In this document: positions 10,318 to 20,512 of the stretch, in pieces
Layout of the letters: each line of letters begins with the position of its first letter
Numbering within the stretch: the stretch's first letter is position 1
Assembly: GCF_001462455.1 (NCBI RefSeq)
Contig: NZ_LNTD01000125.1
Span: 1 to 41,853 of the forward strand
From: Cellulomonas sp. B6
GTDB lineage: Bacteria > Actinomycetota > Actinomycetes > Actinomycetales > Cellulomonadaceae
Reading direction: 5' to 3'
Length of the DNA: 41,853 nucleotides
Program-made: the position numbers and the translations under genes
Notes under the pieces: generated by a model
Database searches by the model: none
What the model was told of the DNA's origin: nothing
Seen by the model: only the letters and a program-made list of their open reading frames with translations

Positions 10318-11012
10318 CGTCCGGCGCCGCGGGGGCACGGCCCCCGCGGGACGCTCGCGCCGACCTCGAGCGGGTCGCGCGCGACGGCGTCACCTGGCCG
10401 AGCGCACCGTCGCGGCTCGCGCCGGACGGCACGACGACGCGCCGCTCGGCCGTGCTCGTGCTGTTCGGCGCGCTCGACGCCGTGCCCGCCCGCTCCCCCG
10501 GCGCGCCGCGCGTGCCGGCCGACCTCGACGTGCTGCTGCAGCGCCGCTCGGCCACGATGTCGCACCACCCCGGTCAGGTCGCGTTCCCCGGGGGCGGCAT
10601 CGACCCGGGCGACGACGGCCCGGTCGGTGCGGCGCTGCGCGAGGCCGTCGAGGAGACCGGGCTCGAGCCGTCGGGCGTCGACGTGCTGGGGACGCTCGCG
10701 GACGTGCCGCTGCCCGTGAGCGACAACCTCGTGACGCCCGTGCTCGCGTGGTGGCGGACGCCGTCGCGGGTCGCCGCGGTCGACCACCGCGAGGCTGTCG
10801 ACGTGTTCCGGGCTCCCGTCGCCGACCTCGTCGACCCCGCCCGTCGTGGGGTCGTCGTGCACCCCGTCGCCCGCGGTCGCGTCCGCACGCCGGCGTTCGA
10901 GCTCGACGGCGGCGTCGTGGTGTGGGGCTTCACCGCGCTCGTGCTGGCCGGTGTGCTCGACGCCGCGGGCTGGTCGGTGCCGTGGGACGCCTCGCGCACG
11001 GTCACGCCGTGA
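10314..11012 (+). CDS. Nudix hydrolase, CoA pyrophosphatase type
   Basis: This gene encodes 232 residues. The CoA-pyrophosphatase signature of the Nudix family is visible as VLLQRRSATMSHHPGQVAFP followed by GGGIDPGDD. The Nudix box continues with ALREAVEETGL, which supplies the metal-binding Glu residues. Members cleave CoA or oxidised CoA to 3',5'-ADP and 4'-phosphopantetheine, and may recycle damaged CoA. The GTG at 10314 overlaps the TGA of the amidotransferase by the GTGA motif, so the three-gene run guaB1-amidotransferase-Nudix looks like one coupled operon. A separate promoter follows for the next gene. Confidence 0.88.
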
Positions 11013-11088
11013 CGGTCCGGGACCGGCGGACGCGCGCGGGTCACCACGCGCCGGCGCCGACGGTTCGACGGTGGCCGCCGCGGTCTCG

Positions 11089-11094
11089 TACCGT
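11089..11094 (+). promoter_or_regulatory. -10 box, leaderless start of the phosphotransferase
   Basis: TACCGT is followed by 6 nt and then the GTG at 11101. Confidence 0.5.
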
Positions 11095-11100
11095 CGCCGC

Positions 11101-11988
11101 GTGACCGCCGCCCCGCACCCCAAGATCCAGGTCGACGTCACGGCCGACCTCGCGCGGGCGCTGCTGGCCGACCAGCACCCCGACCTCGTGGACCTCCCGC
11201 TGCACGGGCGCGTGTTCGGCTGGGACAACGTGACCTGGCGCCTGGGCGACGCGCTCGCGCTCCGGTTCCCGGTGCGGGACCTGTCCTCGACGCTGGTCGA
11301 GCACGAGCAGCGCTGGCTGGCCGTCCTCGCGCCACAGCTGCCCGTGCCGGTGCCCGCCCCGGTGCGCACGGGCCGCCCGGGCCGCGGGTTCCCGTGGTCG
11401 TGGAGCGTCGTGCCGTGGCTGACGGGGACGCAGGTCGCTGCGCTGCCCGTCGCGCCGCGCGCCGCGTGGGCGACCGAGCTCGCCGACGCGCTCGCGGCGC
11501 TCCACGTGCCGGCGCCCGCGGACGCGCCGCGCAACCCGTACCGGGGCGTGCCGCTCGCCGACCGCGTCGAGACGATGCGTGCGCGCACGACCGACGACCT
11601 GCCGCACGTCGCCGCGCTGCGCGCCGCGCTCGACGCGGGCGTCGCCGCCCCGGCGTGGGACCGCCCCGCGGTGTGGGTGCACGGCGACCCGCACCCCGGC
11701 AACCTCGTGGCCGACGGCGCGCACCTCACGGGGCTCATCGACTTCGGCGACCTGGGTGCGGGCGATCCGGCGAGCGACCTCGCGACGGCCTGGCTGACGT
11801 TCGACGCGGCGGGCCGCGCGGCGTTCGTCGCGCGGACGCAGGAGCTGCGCGCGTGGGACGACGCGACGTGGGCCCGAGCACGCGCCTGGGCCGCTTCCTA
11901 CGTGGCGGTGCTGCTCGCGCACCCCGACGACTACCCCGTGCTGGCCGAGGTCGGACGGCACACGGCCGCGCAGGTCGCCGCGGGCTGA
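11101..11988 (+). CDS. Aminoglycoside phosphotransferase (APH) family protein
   Basis: This gene encodes 295 residues with a kinase-like fold. The catalytic loop is VWVHGDPHPGNLV (catalytic Asp in HGDPHPGN). The metal-binding loop is LIDFGDLGAGDPASDLA, which takes the place of the kinase DFG. The N-lobe contains WDNVTWRLGDALALRFPVRD, with a possible ATP-binding basic residue. The family includes antibiotic kinases and small-molecule (choline, homoserine, sugar) kinases; nothing in the sequence fixes the substrate and a resistance role should not be assumed. A TACCGT box 6 nt before the GTG predicts a leaderless mRNA. The gene converges on acnA across a strong two-way hairpin. Confidence 0.85.
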   Translation: MTAAPHPKIQVDVTADLARALLADQHPDLVDLPLHGRVFGWDNVTWRLGDALALRFPVRDLSSTLVEHEQRWLAVLAPQLPVPVPAPVRTGRPGRGFPWSWSVVPWLTGTQVAALPVAPRAAWATELADALAALHVPAPADAPRNPYRGVPLADRVETMRARTTDDLPHVAALRAALDAGVAAPAWDRPAVWVHGDPHPGNLVADGAHLTGLIDFGDLGAGDPASDLATAWLTFDAAGRAAFVARTQELRAWDDATWARARAWAASYVAVLLAHPDDYPVLAEVGRHTAAQVAAG

Positions 11989-12035
11989 GCGGCACGCCGG
12001 CGCGGCGCGTCGGGACGCACGACGACCGCACGACC

Positions 12036-12071
12036 ACGGCCCGTCGGCTCCTCGCGGAGCCGACGGGCCGT
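12036..12071. terminator. Perfect 16-bp hairpin between convergent APH gene and acnA
   Basis: ACGGCCCGTCGGCTCC and GGAGCCGACGGGCCGT form a perfect stem around a TCGC loop. It sits 47 bp past the APH stop and 18 bp past the acnA stop. It could serve both strands. Confidence 0.8.
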
Positions 12072-12089
12072 CGGTGGGTGCGGGTCGGG

Positions 12090-14819
<2,730 letters not shown>

Positions 14820-14937
14820 GGGTGCTCCTTCGCTGGCGAGGTGCCGGGCTCGTCTGGGGGTGCCCGGCGGTGGGGGCGGCCTGCGCACCAGCCTAGGCCG
14901 GTGCCGCGGCGCGGGTCCCGGCGTCCACCGGGACAAC

Positions 14938-14955
14938 TATCTTGACGTCGAGATA
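14938..14955. promoter_or_regulatory. 18-bp palindrome upstream of acnA, candidate operator
   Basis: TATCTTGACGTCGAGATA is self-complementary at 16 of 18 positions and stands in an unusually AT-rich pocket. It lies about 120 bp before the acnA start codon. On the minus strand its right part, AAGATAGTT, resembles a -10 region. A dimeric repressor such as a MarR- or TetR-type protein would fit; the regulator cannot be named from this window. Confidence 0.55.
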
Positions 14956-15000
14956 CATCGTAGCGCGTCGCCGTCCCGCCGGGCGCACGTCGACACGCCG

Positions 15001-15030
15001 CGAGGGGCGGGCGTCCACGCCCACCCCTCG
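15001..15030 (-). terminator. Hairpin downstream of the 54-residue gene
   Basis: CGAGGGGCGGGCGT pairs with ACGCCCACCCCTCG, with one mismatch and a tight loop. It lies 22 bp past the stop of the small gene. Confidence 0.55.
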
Positions 15031-15051
15031 CCGCGAGGTCGCCCGGGCGCC

Positions 15052-15216
15052 TCAGCCCTCGTGCTCGCGCAACGCCTCCTCGGCCTTGCGCTGCGCCTCG
15101 ACGGCGCGCTCGTGGGCGCGCGGGTCGTAGTCGGGCGTGCCCTGCTTGTGCAGCTCCTGGGTCGCGATGCGCTTGGCCTCCGCCAGCCGGCTCGCGTGGT
15201 CCTGCGACTGCGTCAT
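15052..15216 (-). CDS. 54-residue charged small protein
   Basis: The protein is almost entirely helical and charged: it starts MTQSQDHASRLAEAKRIA and ends with an Ala/Glu/Arg-rich heptad-like stretch, AVEAQRKAEEALREHEG. A middle turn reads KQGTPDYDPRAHE. There is no signal peptide or membrane segment. GGGAGGT four bases before the ATG is a strong ribosome binding site and supports translation. I do not recognise a family. It has its own downstream hairpin and lies between acnA and the ImmA-type gene, all on the minus strand. Confidence 0.65.
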   Translation of the reverse strand: MTQSQDHASRLAEAKRIATQELHKQGTPDYDPRAHERAVEAQRKAEEALREHEG

Positions 15217-15326
15217 GGTGACCTCCCGGGGACGTGCGCTGGATGGACGCGCCGCACCGCGCGTGCGGCGCCGCACCGCCCACGCTAGGACGTCCGCGCG
15301 GGACCCGCGACCGCCCGACCGCGCCG

Positions 15327-15731
15327 TCACGCGACGCCGTCGTCGGCCGCGGCGAGCAGGGCGCGCTCGGCCGCGTCGAGGCCCGCGAGCCGGTCGAGCA
15401 CCGTCGGCACGTCGACGCCGAGCTCGTCCGCGAGCTCGCGCGGGTGGCGGGTCCAGCGCCACGCGGCGAGCAGCGCGTCGTCGGGGACGAGGCGCCGCGC
15501 GACGAGCGCGCGCACCTCGCGCTCCTGGGCCGGCGTGCAGCCTCCCACGTGCCCGAGCTCGATGTGCGCGAGCTCGTGCGCGAGCGTGCACCGGCGCTGC
15601 GCCTGCGACTGGTCGGGGTGCAGCACGACGACCGACCGTCCGTCGGTGAGGCCCAGGAGACCCGGCAGCCGCCGCCACACCAGCCGCACGTGGGGCATGC
15701 CACGCAGCCGCCGCCAGGGATGCTCCTCCAC
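15327..15731 (-). CDS. ImmA/IrrE-family metallopeptidase
   Basis: This gene encodes 134 residues. The zinc-binding HExxH motif is HELAH (residues 52-56) within CTLAHELAHIELGHVGGC. A conserved strand VVVLHPDQ precedes it, and Glu71 in the following helix could be the third ligand. ImmA/IrrE peptidases cleave or inactivate XRE-type repressors, as ImmA does to ImmR in ICEBs1 and IrrE to DdrO in Deinococcus. The neighbouring upstream gene is an XRE-type protein on the same strand, a likely partner. TAGCGT six bases before the GTG predicts a separate leaderless mRNA, so the peptidase need not depend on read-through. The protein is shorter than many ImmA proteins and carries little besides the peptidase core. 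Confidence 0.85.
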   Translation of the reverse strand: MEEHPWRRLRGMPHVRLVWRRLPGLLGLTDGRSVVVLHPDQSQAQRRCTLAHELAHIELGHVGGCTPAQEREVRALVARRLVPDDALLAAWRWTRHPRELADELGVDVPTVLDRLAGLDAAERALLAAADDGVA

Positions 15732-15737
15732 GGCGCG

Positions 15738-15743
15738 ACGCTA
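15738..15743 (-). promoter_or_regulatory. -10 box, leaderless start of the ImmA/IrrE gene
   Basis: TAGCGT on the minus strand ends 6 nt before the GTG at 15731. Confidence 0.5.
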
Positions 15744-15844
15744 GCCCGCACGCCGGACGGCGCGCGCCGACCCTCCACAGGTCACCGCACCCCTCGTCGC
15801 GCCACGACCCAGGGGCGGACGGCACGGGACGGTCCCGCGGGTGC

Positions 15845-16450
15845 TCAGTCGACGTCCGGGGGCGTCGGCAGGTCCGGCTCCCCCGGTCGCGCCGCCCACG
15901 TCCGGGCGACCTCGTCCCACGTCGCGTCGAGGAGGGCCGCGTCCACGAGGCCCGCGACGTGCTCGGGCGCCGCGCGCAGCACGGCCTCGACCGCGTCGGC
16001 CACGGGCAGCACGAGGAACCGGGCGGGCAGCTCGCGCGCGGCGTGGCGTCGCGCGACCTCGTCACGGACGGCCTCGGACAACCGGCCACCTCCCGCGGCG
16101 CCCTCGGCGCGCACGAGCGCCCGCGCGACGTCGACGACGGCGCGCCGCGAGCGCGGGCCCAGCGCGTCGACCCCGGCAGGCAGCGCGTCGGCGAGGGGCT
16201 CGCGCGGGACGGGCAGCGCCGCGGACGCCATCGCCCGCTCCTCGTCCACGCCCGCGAGCCACGCGAGCGCGCGCACGGTCTCGGCCGAGGGCACGGAGTC
16301 GTACCTGCCGGACGCGATCGCCGCGATCGTCGTGTGCACGACCGCGAAGCCGGCCTCCTGCGCCGCGCGAGCGAGCGAGCGCAGCGACTCCCCCGGCCGC
16401 CGCTCGCGCGCGAGCGCGACGAGGTCGGCGAGCGTCGTCGGACCCTCCAC
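15845..16450 (-). CDS. XRE-type helix-turn-helix regulator
   Basis: This gene encodes 201 residues. The first ~75 residues look like a helix-turn-helix domain: SLRSLARAAQEAGF, then HTTIAAIASGRYDSVPSAET and VRALAWLAGVDEERAMASA, which is the usual ending of XRE domains. The remaining ~125 residues are Ala/Arg-rich helices with no domain I can name; they may sense a signal or serve as the peptidase target. AAGGAGGT nine bases before the GTG at 16450 sets the start. An ImmA/IrrE peptidase gene lies 114 bp downstream, and a second small HTH gene is divergent across a 201-bp spacer with repeated TGACAAG sites. A repressor-antirepressor switch is the most likely reading, by inference from context. 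Confidence 0.75.
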   Translation of the reverse strand: MEGPTTLADLVALARERRPGESLRSLARAAQEAGFAVVHTTIAAIASGRYDSVPSAETVRALAWLAGVDEERAMASAALPVPREPLADALPAGVDALGPRSRRAVVDVARALVRAEGAAGGGRLSEAVRDEVARRHAARELPARFLVLPVADAVEAVLRAAPEHVAGLVDAALLDATWDEVARTWAARPGEPDLPTPPDVD

Positions 16451-16484
16451 GGGCGAGCCACCTCCTTCGCCGCGCCACCAGGCG

Positions 16485-16599
16485 TGACAAGCGACCCGCA
16501 CATCGTCGCAGATGGGATCGGAGATCCGTGGCGATCCCCCGACAAGCGGCGACGTCAGCGATGCGCTCCGCGCACCTCTGGTGCACACACCACTTGTCA
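16485..16599. promoter_or_regulatory. Candidate operators in the XRE/HTH divergent spacer
   Basis: TGACAAG occurs at 16485-16491, CGACAAG at 16540-16546, and the inverted form CTTGTCA at 16593-16599. Two further inverted repeats are GGATC-GGA-GATCC (16515-16527) and TGGTG-CACA-CACCA (16579-16592). The cluster lies between the two divergent HTH genes. Confidence 0.45.
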
Positions 16600-16651
16600 G
16601 TGCGCGCCGGGTGCCGCGATGATGGGCCGCTCGACGACAGGGGGAGAGTCG

Positions 16652-16918
16652 ATGCGCGTGAAGGACCCGTCGCTGCTGCGCGAGCGGCGCGTGCGACGGC
16701 GGCTCACCCAGCGCGAGCTCGCGTTCCTGGTACGTCGCTCGCAGGCGACCGTGTGGCAGCTGGAGAGCGGACGCCTCCGCACGGTGTCGCCGCAGCTCGC
16801 GCGGGCGATCGCCGACCGCCTCGACACACCGTGCTCCGACCTGTTCGAACCGCGACCCGCCCACGACGGTCCCGACGACCCGACCACGCCCGACACCCCC
16901 GCAGGAGGCCCCGCATGA
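16652..16918 (+). CDS. Small XRE-family HTH protein
   Basis: This gene encodes 88 residues. The Cro/C1-type HTH domain fills residues 8-66: LLRERRVRRRLTQRELAFLV, then RRSQATVWQLESGRLRTVSP, then LARAIADRLDTPCSDLFEP. The tail after it is Pro/Asp-rich and probably disordered. GGGGAGAG three bases before the ATG is the ribosome binding site. The next gene starts within its stop codon (ATGA). It is divergent from the larger XRE gene, which fits a two-repressor switch such as Cro/CI, but it could also regulate only itself. Confidence 0.82.
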   Translation: MRVKDPSLLRERRVRRRLTQRELAFLVRRSQATVWQLESGRLRTVSPQLARAIADRLDTPCSDLFEPRPAHDGPDDPTTPDTPAGGPA

Positions 16919-17088
16919 CCCGACCCGCCGGCGCCCAGCTCGAGTACGACGACGAGGACGAGCCCGTCGTGCACTGGGCGGTCTGCCACGGCTGCGCCTG
17001 GGTCGGGCCCGACCGACCCGCACCCGGCGACGCACGGGCCGACGCCGCGGACCACGACGAGAGCGCGCACGGGCGTCAGGTCGGCTGA
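16915..17088 (+). CDS. 57-residue CxxC protein
   Basis: This small acidic protein contains one Cys-x2-Cys pair, VCHGCAWVG (Cys24 and Cys27), followed by several His and Asp residues (ADAADHDESAHG) that might complete a metal site. The N-terminus is LEYDDEDEP, rich in acid. I do not recognise a family. The ATG overlaps the stop of the HTH gene by ATGA and has GGAGG upstream, so both genes are translated from one mRNA. Its position suggests an accessory factor or an antirepressor for the HTH protein; this is inference only. Confidence 0.7.
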   Translation: MTRPAGAQLEYDDEDEPVVHWAVCHGCAWVGPDRPAPGDARADAADHDESAHGRQVG

Positions 17089-17153
17089 GGCCCGCCCGCT
17101 CGGGCGTGCCGGTGCCGCGCTCGGCCGGCGTCGCGCCACCTGACGGCGGCGCG

Positions 17154-18416
17154 TCAGCGCGTGAGGACCGCGACCGCCTCGAGGTGGTGCGTCATCGGGA
17201 ACAGGTCGTGACCCGTCACCTCCAGCCCCGTCCACCCGCGCTCGGCCAGCAGCGCGACGTCGCGGGCGAGGGCCGCCGGGTCGCACGCCACGTAGACGAT
17301 GCGCTCGGGCCGCAGCGCAGCGACGGCCTCGACGACGCGGCGGCCGGCACCCGTCCGGGGCGGGTCGAGCACCACGACGTCCGCGGCCGCCGCCGGCGGC
17401 ACCGCGCCGCGGCGGCCCGTCAGGACGTCCGCGACGTCCCCCGCGTGCAGCTCGACCTGCGGACGGTCGTGGGCGTTGCGCCGGGCGTCGCGCACCGCGC
17501 GCTCGTCACCCTCGACCGCGACGAGGCGGCCGTCGGTGCCGACGGCGTCGGCCAGCGGGGACGAGAACAGGCCGGCACCCGCGTACAGGTCGAGCACCGT
17601 CGCCCCCGCGACGTCGCCGACCGCCTCCAGCACGCGCGACGTCAGCAGGGCCGGTGCGCCGCGGTGCACCTGCCAGAACCCGGCGGCCGCGACCCGGTAC
17701 TCGTACGTCGCTCCCCCGACCTCGACGCGCTCGCGCACCGCGGCGCGCGCGTTGGGGCGCGGGTCCCGACGGTTCGAGTGCAGGTCGAACGGCGCACCGT
17801 CGAGCAGCACCAGGGGCGTGCCGCCGTCGGCCGGAGCCACGGCCTCGATGCGCGAGCCCGCCGGCCAGCGCCGGTCGAACAGGCCCAGCGCGGCGACGTG
17901 CTCGCTCGCGAGGGGCATGCCCTCCAGCGGAAGCACGGTGTGCGAGCGGTGGCCCCGCATGCCGGGACGCCCCTCGGCGTCGACGTGCAGGTCGATGCGC
18001 GTGCGCCAGCCCAGGCCGCCGCGCTCGTCGTCACCGGGCACGCCGGCCACCGCGGGCGTCAGGTCGACGCGCGCGAGGCGCCTCAGCTGCTCGGCGAGCA
18101 CCGCCTCCTTCCACGCCCGCTGCGCGGGCAGCGCGACGTGCGCGAGCTCTCCCCCGCCGACGCCGCCCGGGCCGGCGGCGGGCCACGCCGAGGGCACGCG
18201 GTCGGGCGACGCGTCGAGCACCTCGACCGCGTCGGCACGCCAGAACTTCGCGTCGGGCGCGGCATCCGTCAGACGGGCACGGACCCGCTCGCCCGGCAGG
18301 GTGTGCCGCACGAACACGACGCGTCCCTCGTGCCGGGCGACGCAGTGCCCGCCGTGCGCGACGGGCCCGATCTCGAGGTCGACGGTCGAGCCGGTGCGCA
18401 GGTTCTCAGTAGCCAC
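17154..18416 (-). CDS. TrmA/RlmD-like RNA (uracil-5) methyltransferase lacking Fe-S ligands
   Basis: This SAM-dependent enzyme has 420 residues. An N-terminal TRAM domain (residues 1-60) is followed by a central domain and a Rossmann methyltransferase with LDLYAGAGLFS (275-285), VVLDPPRTGAG and the catalytic Cys378 in YVACDPAALARD. The family methylates C5 of uridine in tRNA or 23S rRNA. RlmD-type members carry a 4Fe-4S cluster with a CGGC-type motif; here the same place reads GGVGGGELAHVALPAQRAWK, so the Cys pair is replaced (residues 86 and 89). The GTG at 18416 overlaps the end of the permease gene by 11 bp, which suggests coupling; a frame up to 18503 exists. It matches Rv2689c by position. 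The exact target base is unknown. Confidence 0.88.
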   Translation of the reverse strand: MATENLRTGSTVDLEIGPVAHGGHCVARHEGRVVFVRHTLPGERVRARLTDAAPDAKFWRADAVEVLDASPDRVPSAWPAAGPGGVGGGELAHVALPAQRAWKEAVLAEQLRRLARVDLTPAVAGVPGDDERGGLGWRTRIDLHVDAEGRPGMRGHRSHTVLPLEGMPLASEHVAALGLFDRRWPAGSRIEAVAPADGGTPLVLLDGAPFDLHSNRRDPRPNARAAVRERVEVGGATYEYRVAAAGFWQVHRGAPALLTSRVLEAVGDVAGATVLDLYAGAGLFSSPLADAVGTDGRLVAVEGDERAVRDARRNAHDRPQVELHAGDVADVLTGRRGAVPPAAAADVVVLDPPRTGAGRRVVEAVAALRPERIVYVACDPAALARDVALLAERGWTGLEVTGHDLFPMTHHLEAVAVLTR

Positions 18417-20409
18417 GCGGAACGGTACCCCGGACGGGGTCCTCCAGCCCCGTCTGCCCCTCGGTGGAGGCGAGCTGCCACGGCACCGAGGCCACGACGA
18501 CACCCGGCGTGAACAGCAGGCGGCTCTTGAGACGCAGCGCGCTCTGGTTGTGCAGCAGCTGCTCCCACCAGTGCCCCACGACGTACTCGGGGATGTAGAC
18601 CACGACGAGGTCGCGCGGGCTCTCGCGGCGGATCGAGCGGACGTACGTCAGCACGGGGCGCGTGATCTCGCGGAACGGTGAGTCCAGGACGCGCAGCGGC
18701 ACCGGCAGGTCCGCCGCCTCCCACTGCGCGCGCAGCGCCGCCACGTCGTCCGCGTCGACGCCGACCGTGACGGCCTCGAGGACGCTCGGCCGCGACGCGC
18801 GCGCGTACGCGAGCGCACGCATCGTGGGTCGGTGCAGGTGCGAGACCAGCACGACGGCGTGCACGCGGCTCGGCAGCGCGCGCGCCCCCTGCTCGTCGTC
18901 CGCGAGCGCGAGCTCGGCGCGCACCCGGCGGTAGTGCTCGTGCACGCCCTGCATCGCGACGAAGACGAGCGCCATCGCGAGGATCGCGATCCACGCGCCG
19001 TGCGTGAACTTGGTGAGCAGCACGATCACCAGCACGGTGCCCGTCATGCCCAGGCCGATGGTGTTGATGACGCGCGAACGCCGCATGCGTCCCCGCGCAC
19101 GGGGTTCGGGCTCGGTCCGCAGCTCGCGGGACCAGTGCCGGACCATGCCGAGCTGCGACAGCGTGAACGACACGAACACGCCGACGATGTACAGCTGGAT
19201 GAGGCGCGTCACCTGCGCGTCGAACGCCCAGATGAGCGCGATCGCGGCCGCGGCGAGCGTGAGGATCCCGTTGGAGAAGGCGAGCCGGTCGCCGCGCGTG
19301 TGCAGCTGGCGCGGCAGGTAGCCGTCCTTGGCGAGGATCGAGCCCAGCACGGGGAACCCGTTGAAGGCCGTGTTCGCGGCGAGCACGAGGATCAGCCCCG
19401 TCACCACCGACACGACGACGAACAGCACGTCGACGCCCGAGAACACCGACGCCGCGAGCTGGCTGATGACGGGGTGCTGCTCGTAGCCGTCGCCGACGGG
19501 CACGCCGTCGCGCAGCAGCTGCGTCGCGGGGTCGTCGACGAACTTCACCCCCGTCGCCTGCGCGAGCAGCAGGATGGCCAGGATCATCGTGATCGAGATC
19601 GACCCGAGCAGCAGCAGCGTCGTCGCCGCGTTGCGGGACTTGGGCTTCTTGAAGGCCGGCACGCCGTTGCTGATGGCCTCGACGCCCGTGAGCGCGGCGC
19701 ACCCCGAGGCGAACGCGCGCAGCACGAGGAAGCCGCCCGCGAGGCCCATGAGGCCCTGGTCGAACCCCGGTTCCGACGCGACGCCGAACGCCGCGCTCTC
19801 GGCCGCGGGCAGCGTGCCCGTGAAGTAGCGCACGGCGCCCACGACGGCGATCGAGCCCATGGCCGCCATGAACAGGTACACCGGGATCGCGAACGCGGAG
19901 CCGGACTCCTTGACGCCGCGCAGGTTCACCAGGGTCAGCGCCACGACCAGCCCGATCGCGAACGTCGTCTCGTGGCCGCGCAGCGCCGGGATCGCCGTCG
20001 CCGCGTACTGCGCGCCCGAGGAGATCGACACCGCGACGGTCAGCACGTAGTCGACGAGCAGCGCGCTCGCGACCGTGACGCCCGCGCGCGGTCCGAGGTT
20101 GACCGACGCGACCTCGTAGTCGCCGCCGCCCGACGGGTAGGCGTGCACGTTCTGCCGGTACGACGCGACGACCGTGAGCAGCACGAGCGCGACCGCGACG
20201 CCGACCCACGGCGAGATGGTCAGCGCCGTGAGCCCGGCGAGCGAGAGCGTCAGCAGGATCTCGTCGGGCGCGTACGCCACGGACGAGAGCGCGTCGGACG
20301 CGAAGACGGGCAGCGCGATGCGCTTGGGCAGGAGGGTGTGGCCCAACCGGTCGCTGCGGACCGGTCGGCCGAGCACGAGCCGTTTGGCGGCGTCTGCGAG
20401 GTCCGACAC
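18406..20409 (-). CDS. KimA-like APC-superfamily permease, probable potassium importer
   Basis: This inner-membrane protein has 667 residues: about 12 transmembrane helices followed by a ~200-residue cytoplasmic region. It resembles Bacillus KimA (YdaO) from memory in FASDALSSVAYAPDEIL (Asp39), SYRQNVHAYPSGGGDYEV, LLVDYVLTVAVSIS (Asp120-Tyr121), GCAALTGVEAISNGVPAFK, LVLAANTAFNGFPVL and HNQSALRLKSRLLF near the end. KimA imports potassium with protons and is inhibited by c-di-AMP. Two RCK proteins are encoded divergently from a 103-bp spacer, which supports a potassium role; no TrkH/KtrB pore is present. The M. tuberculosis counterpart by position is Rv2690c. TACGAT eight bases before the GTG predicts a leaderless mRNA. 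Family call is good; the substrate is inference. Confidence 0.85.
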   Translation of the reverse strand: MSDLADAAKRLVLGRPVRSDRLGHTLLPKRIALPVFASDALSSVAYAPDEILLTLSLAGLTALTISPWVGVAVALVLLTVVASYRQNVHAYPSGGGDYEVASVNLGPRAGVTVASALLVDYVLTVAVSISSGAQYAATAIPALRGHETTFAIGLVVALTLVNLRGVKESGSAFAIPVYLFMAAMGSIAVVGAVRYFTGTLPAAESAAFGVASEPGFDQGLMGLAGGFLVLRAFASGCAALTGVEAISNGVPAFKKPKSRNAATTLLLLGSISITMILAILLLAQATGVKFVDDPATQLLRDGVPVGDGYEQHPVISQLAASVFSGVDVLFVVVSVVTGLILVLAANTAFNGFPVLGSILAKDGYLPRQLHTRGDRLAFSNGILTLAAAAIALIWAFDAQVTRLIQLYIVGVFVSFTLSQLGMVRHWSRELRTEPEPRARGRMRRSRVINTIGLGMTGTVLVIVLLTKFTHGAWIAILAMALVFVAMQGVHEHYRRVRAELALADDEQGARALPSRVHAVVLVSHLHRPTMRALAYARASRPSVLEAVTVGVDADDVAALRAQWEAADLPVPLRVLDSPFREITRPVLTYVRSIRRESPRDLVVVYIPEYVVGHWWEQLLHNQSALRLKSRLLFTPGVVVASVPWQLASTEGQTGLEDPVRGTVPRGY

Positions 20410-20417
20410 GAGCAGCG

Positions 20418-20423
20418 ATCGTA
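20418..20423 (-). promoter_or_regulatory. -10 box, leaderless start of the KimA-like permease
   Basis: TACGAT on the minus strand ends 8 nt before the GTG at 20409. Confidence 0.45.
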
Positions 20424-20498
20424 TGCCCGCGACGCCCCTGCCTCACAGGCCCCGCGTGGGACCTGGCACGACGTGCGCGCGAGCGGCCCCCAGGGGTA

Positions 20499-20504
20499 TA
20501 GCGT
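20499..20504 (+). promoter_or_regulatory. -10 box of the RCK gene pair
   Basis: TAGCGT lies 8 nt before the GTG at 20513, within TATAGCGT. A leaderless mRNA for both RCK genes is likely, and leaves no room for a riboswitch. Confidence 0.45.
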
Positions 20505-20512
20505 GACCGGCT

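Noticed and set aside
11101..11988. Antibiotic resistance kinase
   Set aside because: The APH fold is shared by many metabolic kinases; nothing in the sequence or context indicates aminoglycosides.
20410..20512. c-di-AMP (ydaO-type) riboswitch before the permease
   Set aside because: The spacer is only 103 bp, and predicted promoters lie within 8 nt of both start codons, leaving no leader RNA.
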